Assembly: GCA_017893485.1 (NCBI GenBank)
Contig: CM030365.1
Coordinates: forward strand, 27,922,289 to 27,986,288
DNA from: Hemerocallis citrina
Lineage: Eukaryota > Streptophyta > Magnoliopsida > Asparagales > Asphodelaceae
Length of the DNA stretch: 64,000 nt
Direction of reading: 5' to 3'
Shown here: positions 44,960 through 55,905 of the stretch, piece after piece
Position numbering within the stretch: the stretch's first letter is position 1
How the letters are laid out: each line of letters begins with the position of its first letter
Position numbers and translations under genes: made by a program
Notes under the pieces: generated by a model
Database searches by the model: none
What the model saw: only the letters and a program-made list of their open reading frames with translations
Told to the model about the DNA's origin: nothing

Positions 44960-45839
44960 GCCCCTGAAGAGAAACTTCTCAGTCAGGTCCCTCCAGTCGC
45001 GCTTCAGTCGGTCGAGGAGAATCGGAACCATGTCTTCTTCGTTGGGGTAGAGCACAAAAAGCTCTTTCACCCTGTGCGACGGAATGCACCACGGCTCTTT
45101 ACTCCGGATGATGAAATACTTGTCTCACCAATGCTTTATCGAGTTGGGACAGCTAATGAGTCGAGCACCATGCTCAGAGCCAGATAGAACCTGAACTCCG
45201 ACTTCTACTGCTAGTGAAGTCAGTATAACGTTCGAAACACCCGTAGATCCGGCTCGATCTCTGCCACTTGACAATGAAGGGTGAACCCATTGATCACCCT
45301 CCACCTGTTCGGCATGAGCTGAATTGGGATGATCCCAAACCACCGCAGAACGTGGATAGCGAAGGGGTGGAGTGGTAGCCGCGCCCCAGCCAAAAACACA
45401 TATCCACCGGCATCGGTGAATTAGCCCTCACTCCGGGTCCGGGAAGCATCAGTTCGAACTCTTCGGGGACAAGAAAACATCCCCGAACCTCTACAGGTCA
45501 GTCTCGTTGAGGATGGAGATGGTATCATCAACTTCCGAAGTCTACCTTGCGGCGTTCTCTTCAAAACTCCGCCCCCTTCCATACATTATTTGTTCGGTGT
45601 GCTCCTCCGGAAGTTCCCGAACCCTCTGGAGCCCAGTCAGAACACCCGGCAATCGCCCGAACTCCCCCATCCTGTGTGGGTTCTCGACAATGGTCTCCAC
45701 GACTACCAAAGTAGGTGCTTCGATGCCTTTGCCCTTTTCGACGAGAAGAACCTGGCTCGGGGACGGCTCATCGGCAACGGGAGGGGAGGGTTCTGAACTT
45801 GGAGGAAAGCTAGACATTTGCTAAAAAAAATAAGGTAAG

Positions 45840-46149
45840 TGTTGAGTTACCTTGAAGGGACAGCTACGGTCGGAAAGATCACCGGACAACGATTACATGT
45901 CGCCCGAAGCTCCCGTTAGTGAAAATTTGTCGCCTGAGTAAAAACTTGAGAAATGACCAAGTGAGAGGTAGGGGTGTAGTTTTATAGAGGCTGCACTCAA
46001 ATCAAGACTAATGGGATTCTAGAACTCAAGAGACATGCCCATTTACCACAAAACGACAAGGAACTCAACCGACTCTTGACTGGTCAACGGTCAACGGTCA
46101 AAGTGCCATGTGTCGTTGACTTGTCATCGGTGAATTGTCAATGGGCCAC
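45840..46149. other. Non-coding stretch upstream of the element B antisense gene
   Basis: It lies upstream (in minus sense) of the start at 45817, so it could hold the antisense promoter. GGTAGGGGTGTAGTTTTATAGAGG (about 45967-45990) reads on minus as CCTCTATAAAAC, a TATA-like box about 165 bp before the start codon. No other feature is seen. Confidence 0.4.
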
Positions 46150-46720
46150 AAACATCTCTCTAGGACTTCGGCAGACATCACCGAGCGTTCTTGCCACCGA
46201 CGTCTAAACATGAGAAAAATATCTCTCTTGGACTTCGGCACACCTCGCCAAGCGTTCTTGCCACCGACGTCCCAAACGTGAGAAAAAACATCTCACTTGG
46301 ACTTCGGCACACCTCGCCGAGCGTTCTTGCTACCGATGCCCAAACGTGAGAAAAAACATCTCACTTGGACTTCAGCACACCTCGCCGAGCGTTCTTGCCA
46401 CCGACGTCCAAACGTGAGAAAAACATCTCACTTGGACTTTAGCACACCTCGCTGAGCATTCTTGCCACCGATGCCCAAACGTGAGAAAAATATCTCACTT
46501 GGACTTTGGCACACCTCGCCGAGCGTTCTTGCCACCGATGCTCAAACGTGAGAAAAAACATCTCACTTGGACTTCGGCACACCTCGTCGAGCGTTCTTGC
46601 CACCGACGCCCAAACGTGAGAAAAAACATCTCACTTGGACTTCGGCACACCTCACCGAGTATTCTTGCCACCAATGCCCAAACGTGAGAGAAAACATCTC
46701 ACTTGGACTTCATACCTCGC
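46150..46720. repeat. Tandem array, about 68 bp unit, 8-9 copies, in element B
   Basis: Landmark GGACTT(C/T)(A/G)GCACACCTC recurs at about 46231, 46300, 46368, 46435, 46502, 46570, 46638 and 46706, steps 67-69 bp. Each unit holds GCGTTCTTGCCACCGA and CAAACGTGAGAAAAA. It lies between the antisense gene and the 3' LTR. Short frames on plus are by-products. Confidence 0.93.
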
Positions 46721-46729
46721 CGAGCGCCT

Positions 46730-47471
46730 TCGACACGTGCCGCCATCTCAAAGGACCGCTAGACCTCGGCAATGAATGCCGAACCCCCTCGACTTCGGTT
46801 TCCACCCTAACACGTGTCAACCAACCAAGGTGTTCGATGGGGGTCGGCAACCGTTGCCGAGAGTTCTTGCCACCGACCTCCAAATGGGAGGGAATACGCA
46901 CGCCGTCGGATCACCCCAAAACTCGCGCGGCAATCTGATCAACGTCCCAGAATGATCCACGTCAACAAGCGCTGATTCGCCATTCGATCATCCAGATTTT
47001 TGCGCCCAAGGCTGATGGACGACCCGGATCGTGCCACGCCATAAATAGGTGATTAATTTTTTTTATTAATTCGAATTATTTGTTTAAAAATTGCAAAAAA
47101 TGATGAAAATTCGGGAAAATTAATTAAAAATTCTAAAAAATAATTATAAATTTGGGAAAATGTTTTTGAGCCTCTGGGTGAATAATTATTGGTTAGAATG
47201 ATTAATTGGCGCTCCCGAAAAATAAATCATCGCTTCGCAAAATTGAATTAATGATTCGAAAAAATAATTAAGAAATCGAGAAAAATCACCAAAAATCCAA
47301 AAGGATCTAAAAGCAAACTTGGGTACATTACTAGCTCAGAAAGGCACCTGTCACCCCTCAAACGGGATTCAAACGCCCTTTGAGAACTCCGATAAAGTCC
47401 TATACACTATTAAAACAACAAAACTACTTCCCAAAGGCTGTAACACACAATCTTTGGGAGTGAGAGGCTCG
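46730..47471. other. Non-coding 3' internal region of element B with polypurine tract
   Basis: 46730-47040 is GC-balanced and without open frames. 47050-47310 is A-rich (AAAAATTGCAAAAAATG). The purine-rich GGGAGTGAGAGG at 47456-47467 precedes the 3' LTR and is the likely polypurine tract. Confidence 0.6.
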
Positions 47472-48048
47472 TGATATGGCTAAAAATGGGGTTAAATTGG
47501 AACTGTTCAAAGTGGGCACGAATCTTAAAGTTACAGGGGCAAGATGGTAATTTCACCTATAGACGTGTCCAAATTGGGAACCGGGTCTCTCCTCTTGGAC
47601 TCGCTAACCCATGAACAGATCTGTTCAGTTGAGAATGGATCTCAACCCGTTAGGAACCAGTTCAACAGGACAGGAGGAAATCCTGGCACGTTCTTATCCA
47701 GAGGATGTGATTATAACCACCCCTATCCAGCCACACCGGAAAGTAGGGATTCACTCTTATCCTGAAATAGATCCCCACGGCGACTATAAATACCCCCTAC
47801 CTCCTACTGCCATAGGTGATCACTCTTTGTCGACTTAAGCTTTTTCCCTTTACTTTTTCTTGTATTGACAAGAGCGTTAGAGGGTTCGTCGCTGGGATCC
47901 ATCCCGGTGTTTCGAACGTTTGTGCAGGTCCACCGGGAGCACCAAGGAGTCAATTTGTCAACAAGGAAGAAGGCAGATCCAGCCCATTCGAGCTCCTACG
48001 AACCTACAAATTCTGTCTATTGCCCCCACACCAGATTCAGCGGCAACA
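47472..48048 (+). repeat. 3' LTR of element B (577 bp)
   Basis: Begins TGATATGGCTAAAAATGGGG, ends GCGGCAACA. It differs from the 5' LTR at roughly 50 sites and by two short indels (for example GTGCAGGTCC against GGTCC). Confidence 0.93.
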
Positions 48049-50599
48049 GTTGTGTTAGTTGTAGTATACTTGTTGTGGACTTGTCGAATACCCTATACCA
48101 TGTTGCTTGGACATCTAGTATACCCTATTTCATGTTTGGTTGCGATTTGGACATGTTTCATATAATCTATGTTGATTTTATGCATAAAGGATATTTCAGC
48201 TTTGTGTTACCCCGTTTTGATCAGTATTTTAGACCCTATTAAGGTCAGTATATGAAAATTATTTGTGAATATGAATTATAGAGAATTCTGTCTACTTTCC
48301 AGATTTTCTGACAGATCTCAGTTTTGATTTATGATTTTTGAGTTATGACTATTTTACTACAGATATGTTTAAAATTCATATCTAGTTTTATATGAATTCT
48401 GTATGGTAATTTATTTTTCTACTGATGCTAAAGATAATATTTTGATCCAATATTTTGCTGGTTACAACTAGACTTGTTTGGAATTAACCCCTAATTTTTG
48501 TGGATTTAATTGATGAATTTTACAAACTATTCTGTACTCGCCAACTACTACTATACTTGTAGAATTTTCATGTTTTTCAGTAAAGATACATATTTTCAAC
48601 CTGATTCTATTTGTTTTCTATAAAAACTTTGTGAATATGAATTATAGCCTACTGTATCTAGTTTATCATCCTTTTGACGAATCAGGATTTCGATTTATAT
48701 TTTGTGAGATATTGCTATTTTAGTACTGCAGTATTTATGATTTCAGATTTTCAAAACTACTATATCTTGCTGCTTTCTGATTTTAATTGACTATTCTATC
48801 TATGTTGGAAAATTATGAAACTTTATTTTCTGTTACTAAACATAATGGAGAATACCCCAAATTTTTCTTGGATTTAATCAGTAAGTTTGATGCTGTTTTC
48901 CTGTTTATGAATACAAACTTCTGATTTCTGGCTGAACATATTTTCTGGATTCAAATCCGTTATTGTGAAATACCATATATCTTATTTATACTTGCTGGAT
49001 TCGGCAGAGAGTCTATTTTTCAGATTTTCTGACTGATCCAGTTTTTCATGTTTTTGGTAACGGAAATCCCAGATTTAGTGCAGTACTGTCTTGCTGTCAT
49101 GAACTAGAATTTTTGCTGTCCCACTCTTTTATGTGTTGTCTTTCGCCTGTACATGTTTATCTTTTAACCTGAACTTGTTACTTGTTTATACCATGTTATT
49201 CTTGCCATGTTTATGACATATACATGCCTGTTTGATAATAATAATAATAAATAACCAAGCCGGGGTTTAAGGGGAAAAGTTCTAATAGTGGAAAATACAG
49301 AAATATGTACTCGGAAGAGGATCTATAGATCCTACGTGATTACTTGATACTTGATACTTGATACTTGGAACTTTACACGTGATTTCTTGACACTTGTGCA
49401 CTTGACACGTGATTACTTGCCACTTGCAAACTTGACACGTGATACTTGGTACTTGGAGCTTGATACTTGATACTTGATACTTGATACTTGTCCCTGAGTA
49501 CACTGCCCTCTATGATCCACTATAAAATCTAAAACAAAACTGTTGTAGCAACCATGTGGTAAAAACCTGGGACGCATGAAGTGCTACCTAGATAGATATA
49601 ATACAAGACTTGAATATGATCTCTTGATACTTGTTACTTGCTACTTGTTACTTATTTACATGATACATGATACTTGACACTTGTTACTCGTTACTCATTT
49701 GCATGATACTTGTTTTACTTGACACTTGTTACATGTCACTTGCACTCATTCATCTTGCTATGCTAGTTGTTCTATTTTGTTATCATTTTTATTCCATGCT
49801 ATGCCTGCTTCCGCTATTATTCTATATTTGTTTATTCTTCCCCATATACTTGTGCCTGGACTACAAGTGGCCCGTAACTTGCATTGACGAGAGTTTTGTT
49901 TTTTTCTTTTTTCTCTTCCTGCAATTTATTAAATTGCAGATTTTGGAGATCAGCTGCCAGATGGAGTAGGTGATATGAGATTCTTGATGCTGAAATTTTG
50001 TTATTATTATTTCTTATTGCTTATTTTGAATAATGTATCTGTTACTTGGATTATTTTGTATTGGACAATGTGACCCAGGATTATTAACGTGTTCAGATCT
50101 GGTTTATTTGAGATTAATATATTTTGTTTCAAGTAAATCCTGTTGGTATTTGGATTCAGTTATGCATGCGTGGTTGACTTCCCTTGCTTCCTACTCTGAT
50201 TATTCTTGTGAAATGTTGTAAAGATCCTGACCGCATATGGATGATGAAAATCATTTGCTGGACTTAGTCACGTATCCGTATTCCGTATTCTCTTTTTGGG
50301 AAGCAGGCGTGACAATCTCACAATCAAGTCATGCACTTGATATCTCATGGCATTGAACTTACTATTCTAAGGACTTTATTATGTTTCAGTCAATAGGATC
50401 TCACAATTGAGTCATGCACATGATATCCCATGGCATTGAACTTACTATTCTAACGACTTTATTATATTCATTTAATTCACAATAAATAACATAATAAATG
50501 AAATGCCTAAATATGAAATAAATGTCATGATACAATGTAAGCTAGTAATGTCAATACACAACTGGCCTCTAGGGGATACACCAACAATAGTGTGATCAA

Positions 50600-51196
50600 G
50601 GCAGCTTAAGTGGATAATAATCTAGCCTTGATTATTGCACGTACTCTAATGCTGCTTGCATAATCAAATATAGTTGGCTTTCAACACTAGAAGATCTTAG
50701 TAAAGTGGGCACATATATTTGGGGTAGTCAAGCAATGACACTACTATATATGTATCTAGATTCTTGTAGCCAAGTTAAAGTAAAGTCTTTCAATGGGCCA
50801 TGGAAAGCACTTGAGGTAACATTTAAAGTAATCGTTATTTATTCAACTAATAGATACAATTTGTCAGTATTTAATTGGAAACTAATATAGCTCTTTTATT
50901 TCAGTATTGGGCTTATGAATACACATATATATGTGTTCCAATAAGTGCAAGGATGGAAGATCTCGCTGACATTTTAGTGGCCGCCAACAAATTGCCCAAA
51001 ATTACACATTGGAACATAGATCAATTGGACACTAATATAACAGATTAAATCAGGCATAACATTTTTATCATCCAACGTCAGTTGGAGATGCATTCCTCAG
51101 CATCTACTATATGGCAGCCTTATTCAGGATCGTCATATGAGAGCGAGCATGATATTCAGCTTGCGAACATATTGTCTCGTTATCAAGTTATCTTCT
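50600..51196 (+). pseudogene. Plant mobile domain (PMD) gene remnant, N-terminal part
   Basis: With one frame change, 50625-50815 reads like the PMD core: an IIARTLMLL hydrophobic stretch, then VGTYIWGSQAMTLLYMYLD (PMD proteins have YxWGSAxLAxLYxxL). A GT-AG intron follows (50816-50904, donor GAG|GTAACA, acceptor TTTCAG), then YWAYEYTYICVP (LQLWAWERIP in the family) and, further on, IWQPYSGSSYESEHDIQLA. Stops at about 50655, 50673 and 51046 show decay. PMD occurs in host genes (MAIN-like) and in transposons, and this could be either. It is cut by LTR4 and resumes at 54560. Confidence 0.55.
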
Positions 51197-51759
51197 TGTA
51201 GCGCTCCGAATTTCTAATATGATATCTCAGAAATACGTGGCACAATTCTGAGCATCAACTTCAATTATAATAGTAAACATAGCCAAAAATACAGATAATT
51301 TTTTTTCCAACTTTTATTACATTAGTTCATTACAAAACACAGCGGAAAGACAACCACCTTGAATTACAATCTTTTCTTTACAACACATCTTTTACAATTT
51401 TACATAAGCCATAACATCATTCTATCTCAAGCATCCAAATCCAAACTTATAAGCACCTACCTGTAAAACATGAGGCTAGAGATAACCCTAACTCCCAAAA
51501 CTACAGGGGTCAGCCATAACGGTGTGAGTGAAATAAAATAAATAAATGCAACATACATAAAACATGAAACATAGTTTCATAAACAACATGTATCAACAGC
51601 AAGAATAAATGAAAAAGGAAACAACAATAAATAAAACATGAAAATATCAAGTGAAACTAGACTAAGTGTCAAGTGTAGAAAAATAGGAACAATATTCAGA
51701 AAACCAAGTCAAGAAAACATCAATGCTATATGCTCACTCTCTAATGCATATTTGTCGGA

Positions 51760-52190
51760 TTCTATGCATCCCACTCTACATAGGTCCGGTGTAAGCCCTT
51801 AACGTTCTCCATTTAATAGGGTTTAATCCCCCGCTTATGCAACTAATCCTACCACGATGACTGCTACGAGATATAGATAAACTGTGACTATTAGCCCGAT
51901 AATTTCGGAGGTTAATCTCTATCCATAGATAATTCCGGAGACTATTCACTCACATCTGGGAATCTTCGAGAATTCCCTACACCGCAATCTATAGAGCCTC
52001 ATCACATGAATACCCCATGAGCATCGCCTCGACCCCGATAATTCTGGAGATCAATCCCACACCGTAGGTAATTTCAGAGACTATTTCACTCACACCTCGA
52101 TAATTTTGGGAATTATTTCACACCGCAAGCCATGCTGAGGTCCATAACCCATGTTCTCATTTCGTCATATCACCATCTAGTGCATATCCT
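51760..52190 (-). repeat. Degenerate short hairpin repeats in LTR4
   Basis: Irregular repeats of GATAATT(C/T)(C/T)GGAGA..TCACAC/CTCACATC type with short inverted arms. They occupy the position of the 39 bp array in LTR1 and the hairpin array in LTR6. Confidence 0.6.
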
Positions 52191-52500
52191 TATCTTTTTT
52201 TTAAGTTAATTAATTAATTACAAATCTCCTAGAGTTGGTGTACCCTACCGGACTTAACTTAACTGATCAACAACAAGCCTCAACAGCCCAAACTACAAAC
52301 CCTCTAGCGACTCACAACTTAACCCTCAAAGCCAAACTTTCATCACAACTCATACTTCTTTTATATTTAGAAAACGTTTCGAAAATACTGTAATCTGTAG
52401 AAAAATGATATTTAGAACAGTATGTCATAAATCCAAAAATATTAAAGAATTGATCGTTTTAAAGGATCATTAGAAAAGTTCAAGAAAATGTCAGTCAGAG

Positions 52501-52790
52501 CAGTGACAGTCGACTTCATATTGTTGTCGGTCGACTGTCCTGCGTAAAAATCCAAAACCTCGAGAAACACAAATCAGAGCAGTGACAGTCGACTGTATAA
52601 AGTGGTCAGTCGACTGTCCCGCATGAAAATCCAAGATTCAAAAAAAAACATAAATCAGAGCAGTGGCAGTCGGCTGTATAAAGTGGTCAGTCGACTGTCC
52701 TGCATGAAAATCCAAAGCTTCAAGGAAACAGCCAGGATCGCGACGGTCCACTGTCGAAATTAACCGGTCGATTGTCGTACCTGTAGACTG
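52501..52790 (-). repeat. Tandem array, about 80 bp unit, with repeated GTCGAC palindromes, in LTR4
   Basis: Units start near 52501, 52580, 52661 and 52738. Each has CAGTCGACTG-like palindromes about 20 bases apart and a GCATGAAAATCCAA tail. The fourth unit is diverged (GTCCACTG, GTCGATTG). Confidence 0.85.
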
Positions 52791-54440
52791 TAGTTGAGTT
52801 TGTGCATGTTTTATCCGATACGGTGTTTACTTTATAAAAACGAAATTTGTAAAAAGTACGTTCCTGAGATGATGAAATGTGACTTGTAGAGTATATAGGA
52901 GTTCATAAGACAAATCAAAACCACCTCGAATTAATAAAATAGCAATTTATTGAATTTCTTCAAAATAAGACATGAATATGTACATATATCATAATAGGGT
53001 ACTTGAGAATCAATTATGCATCAAAATAACTTTGTAAATAGGGGATACATTGTTCAAAACTATCTCAGTGGTAAAATAATCAAGATTAAATCAAATCTCT
53101 ATAAATCTTACAAAAATTCAATTCCTTCAAAAACAATGAAAATGAGCGTAGGCGTATATATGTATGTGGTATATCTAAATCATCAAGAAGCTATTGTAAA
53201 TATGCAATATAAAATTCTGATTCATTTCAGTAATTAAAAACAATTCAAATTCAATTGAAGACTTCACATAATCACAAAACCAAATTTTGGGTCATAATGT
53301 ATCAGTTCTGAAACCAAACCCCTTTTTCTTAAAACTTCAAATTTTGATCTTTTAATTCATTAGCCTTTCTTATAATTCATTCAACTCATATACCATCATT
53401 CACAACAATTAACCCATGAATATATGTGATTGTAACACGTTATAGTCAAATTGCATTCATCCAAACTCATCAACAGGGTATTCATATATTTTTGATCCAT
53501 TTGTGCATAACATTCATCATACTCAATCAAATCAGCAATAATCTGAAAGAAATAACCTACTCATGATTTCTATTAGGTTCTCTAACATCTCAAATCATCC
53601 ATGCATAATCACCATCATAAATAACAAGGTTTTAATAAATAATAAAAGATCCAATTTTTAACTCATCTACTCATCAAATGTATTATATCTTTATATGATC
53701 CTTAACATGCTTTCTAAATAGATAAAGCATCACATACAACATTCAAAGAACAATACAAAACAAACATATATCACTCACCTCTTTGAAGAATCAACCGAAG
53801 AAAATAAAGAATAGGAAAAAGCCCTCCTTCGCAAGAAAACCAAGACTCCTCGCTTGAAAAATCCAAGAAATAAGAATAATAAATCCATTTGTGTTGTGCA
53901 GCAAAGAGACGGCTGCACCTCACCCTAATATAGGCCGAGAATAAGGGGATCTAGGGTTTTTGAATAGTTTTATAAAATGCCTCTTTTAAAATATACCTTT
54001 ACATATATAAATTCCTATACTTGGAAATTGAATAAAACTAACTTAATTAAGTTTTAAAAACAAAAACAACCAGCCTACAACTAGCTGGCACTGTTTGAAA
54101 ACCCAGAAAATGAATTTGCACTTTTACCCCTCTAAATAGCAATTTTGCAAAAAGACCCTCCTTTATTCAAAACTTGCAAAATAAACCAAAGTTGTTAAAA
54201 CAAAAAGTAAACTCTTTACCTCTGAGTTGACTAGGTATCATGCCCAGCCCAAAAATCCGAAAAACTGGAGTTTTCACTCCAAGTAGTAATTTTGCACAAA
54301 AGTCCATCTTTTTGTAATATTTGCAAAAAGGGCCAATAATTATCAGAAAATTCCAAAAAATTCACAAATAATATTTAATAATAAATAATGAGTTTCTCCC
54401 AAAATAAATTTTGACTTTGAACTTCCCAAGAAAATATTTG

Positions 54441-54457
54441 CACGTGTTTCGCACGTG
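54441..54457 (-). promoter_or_regulatory. Paired CACGTG palindromes in LTR4
   Basis: CACGTG at 54441 and 54452 (11 bp apart), about 100 bp from the LTR start in transcript sense, as in LTR3. Confidence 0.6.
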
Positions 54458-54559
54458 TAAAAAGATAAATTTTCAGAAAAATGTTTATTAAATCCCCAAA
54501 AATCATTTTAATTCATTTATAAATCTTAAAAACATTAGTTTAAAATATGGGGTATTACA

Positions 54560-55027
54560 CTTCCAGTACCGCTCGTAGGTTAGAGTTCGTATTTGTTACT
54601 TTTTTGAAAGATATTCAATTATTTTTTACAGTTCTTACTAAAATATTTCTATGTGTGCAAAAGTATGTATATGATATAGGGTATATGGTATCCTGGTGAT
54701 CGTTGTTATCCCCAAATTACGGGAATTATTACTATCCCTATAGACCCACCTCCTTTCGTGCCTCGAATATCGCCGCAAGATTATTGTCCACCTATTAACA
54801 CATCAGTATTGATTCGGCCTGTACCACAAAGCATATATGATCAATATTGGGCTAAGGTATCATTAGGTGCTATCATGCTGACTCTCTCGCACGCTAAAAA
54901 GTTCGATTTTATAAGTCCAGCTAGCATCAGTGGTCCTACTGCTCTGTTGCCCTTTCCATCTCCCCCTTTATGGAGTATACAACACAACCTCCCAGTGAAA
55001 GTCCTCCCATGCATGGCGAGTGCATAG
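54560..55027 (+). pseudogene. PMD gene remnant, C-terminal part
   Basis: Continues 50600-51196 after LTR4. A short exon part (FFQYRS) is followed by a likely intron 54579-54679 (donor G|GTTAGA, acceptor GATATAG), then GIWYPGDRCYPQITGIITIP, which fits the PMD consensus (IVEWYxPDRVxRQFGxxQxIP), and an open tail of about 115 residues to TAG 55027 (VSLGAIMLTLSHAKKFDF..). The tail after the PMD was not recognised. Confidence 0.55.
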
Positions 55028-55390
55028 TCGAAGTACCACTTTATTTAAACGGTATAGTTACGAGGAGTATCGAAGAGGGATATTTCAAATTTGAGTCGTG
55101 CGGAGTACTGTCTTATGTGGGCATACACTAATAATTTTTGCTTCTTTATTAAATTATTTGGATTATACTTAGAGTTCGAAAAATTAACAATGCGAATGAC
55201 ATGATGAGTTATACTAATGTTGTCATGAACTAACTTATAATGATGCTCAATTATGGCAATTCATTATTAAAGACACAGTATTGAGAGAATCTGTTCCCGC
55301 TCACGTATTTCGTGGCGGAAGAAGTGCTTCTAGGGACAAACCATTATCTTCACAGCTTAATCCGACACCATAATATTTTCCATGTATATA
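55028..55390. other. Unassigned sequence
   Basis: AT-rich; no gene, repeat or element end recognised. It may be the 3' untranslated part of the PMD gene. Confidence 0.3.
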
Positions 55391-55613
55391 GCTTTATAAT
55401 GAAGAATAGATTTTGTGCCAGTTGTTTGAATGGCACAAGAATATCCTATTGTGATGGTTTTGCCATTTTGGATATTCTTAGCATTTTGGATGAATTTTGG
55501 ATGAAGCTTGTGCCAGAAGAGAACTCATACATTTTCATCTCACCCATCTCACAAAATACATTTATAATGAAGAATAGCTTTATAATGAAGAATAGATTTT
55601 GTGCCAGTTGTTT
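55391..55613. repeat. 186 bp direct repeat with MITE-like core
   Basis: GCTTTATAATGAAGAATAGATTTTG starts at 55391 and again at 55577; the second is preceded by an extra 17 bp copy (TTTATAATGAAGAATAG twice from 55561). Between them, 55433-55562 carries a segment (CACAAGAATATCCTATTGTGATG .. CATTTTCATCTCACCCATC) that occurs inverted at 58940-59045. Confidence 0.75.
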
Positions 55614-55629
55614 TATGGACTTTAGCAAA

Positions 55630-55905
55630 AGTCTGTTGTTGCTTAATTCAACTTTATTGAAAATTTTCAACTTTAGCTTGATTGAATGAAGACATGTCAA
55701 TCCATTCATGTTTTTGCTTGTTTTCGTTTGATTCAATCCATTCAATCCATTTCAACTAGACAATTAAAAGTCTTTTGTTGCTTAATTCAATTTTATTGAA
55801 TTTTTTCAATTTTAGCTTGATTGAATGAAGATGTATCAATCCATTCAAGTTTTTGGTTGTTTTTATTTGATTCAGTCCATTCAATCCATTTCAACTAAAT
55901 AGTAT
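55630..55905. repeat. 139 bp tandem duplication
   Basis: AGTCTGTTGTTGCTTAATTC (55630) and AGTCTTTTGTTGCTTAATTC (55769) each begin a unit ending CCATTCAATCCATTTCAACTA. The two are close to 90 per cent alike by eye. Confidence 0.85.

Larger units (their letters stand above)
43769..45817 (-). pseudogene. aORF block 1 of element B: PF04195-like antisense gene with introns
   Basis: Read on minus. Start region MSSFPPSSEPSPP (45817), then, after frame breaks, a clear PF04195-type (putative gypsy type transposon) segment at about 45425-45230: PLHPFAIHVLRWFGIIPIQL, MPNRWRVINGF, EPDLRVF; then KEPWCIPSHRVKELF. An intron probably ends at 44846 (TTGGTGCAG); exon 44845-44404 includes a basic RKRKRVITK stretch and DWQVRKLDGFLG; intron 44403-44330; exon 44329-43769 is coiled coil plus an acidic tail ending KKVGP. 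Frameshifts in the first exon make this copy a pseudogene. The protein's role in Tat elements is unknown. Confidence 0.65.
32086..48048 (+). mobile_element. Element B: Tat/Retand-like Ty3/gypsy LTR retrotransposon, near full length
   Basis: LTRs lie at 32086-32657 and 47472-48048; flanks GTTAT (32081-32085) and GTTGT (48049-48053) are a duplication with one mismatch. Order: LTR, primer site, gag, protease, RT, RNase H, archaeal RNase H (split by C2), integrase, 115 bp array, antisense gene region on minus (42663-45817), 68 bp array, purine tract, LTR. By eye the two LTRs differ at about 50 of 570 positions, so the insertion is old. Stops and frameshifts in gag-pol show that it is dead. Inserted into C1. 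Confidence 0.93.
30170..50314 (+). mobile_element. C1: solo LTR of a Tekay-like family (4.2 kb net), split by element B
   Basis: Two parts, 30170-32085 and 48054-50314. It starts TGTAACTCCTG and ends AGGCGTGACA; the 5 bp duplication ATCTC is perfect (30165-30169, 50315-50319). Layout: AT-rich start with a long TA run, C-rich leader at 31330-31700, TCTAGAGACAATTC block (about 31925), AT-rich middle, a degenerate CTTGATAC/CTTGACAC simple repeat (about 49335-49500), and a conserved tail (TATGGATGATGAAAATCAT). The same order is seen in C2 and LTR5. No gag or pol. Confidence 0.88.
29463..50586 (+). mobile_element. Ty1/copia-like LTR-element terminal fragment, split by C1/B/C2 nest
   Basis: The two pieces are 29463-30169 and 50315-50586. 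They rejoin exactly across the ATCTC duplication of C1. The text (GGACATTTCAGAACA, CTAGGGGATACACCAACA at the end, repeated GATCTCACAAT..CATGGCATTGA blocks) resembles the terminal region of widespread plant non-autonomous or copia-type LTR elements; the assignment is from memory of the sequence style. The 5' end is missing: it abuts the broken LTR3. An 83 bp tandem duplication lies at about 50315-50465. No coding capacity. Confidence 0.5.
51197..54559 (-). mobile_element. LTR4: inverted solo LTR (3363 bp) inside PMD remnant
   Basis: On minus it starts TGTAATACCCCATATT (54559) and ends GGAGCGCTACA (51197). Flanks CTTCT (51192-51196) and CTTCC (54560-54564) agree at 4 of 5. Same family as LTR3, and related in layout to LTR2 and LTR6: paired CACGTG, a leader ending TCAAAGAGGTGAGTGATATATG, internal arrays, and a tail with ATGGCTGACCCC and GTTTTACAG. 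No gag or pol. The PMD frame resumes on its far side, which supports insertion into that gene. Confidence 0.9.

Noticed and set aside
46481..46938. Plus-strand frames in the 68 bp array
   Set aside because: Periodic by-product; no conservation outside the array.
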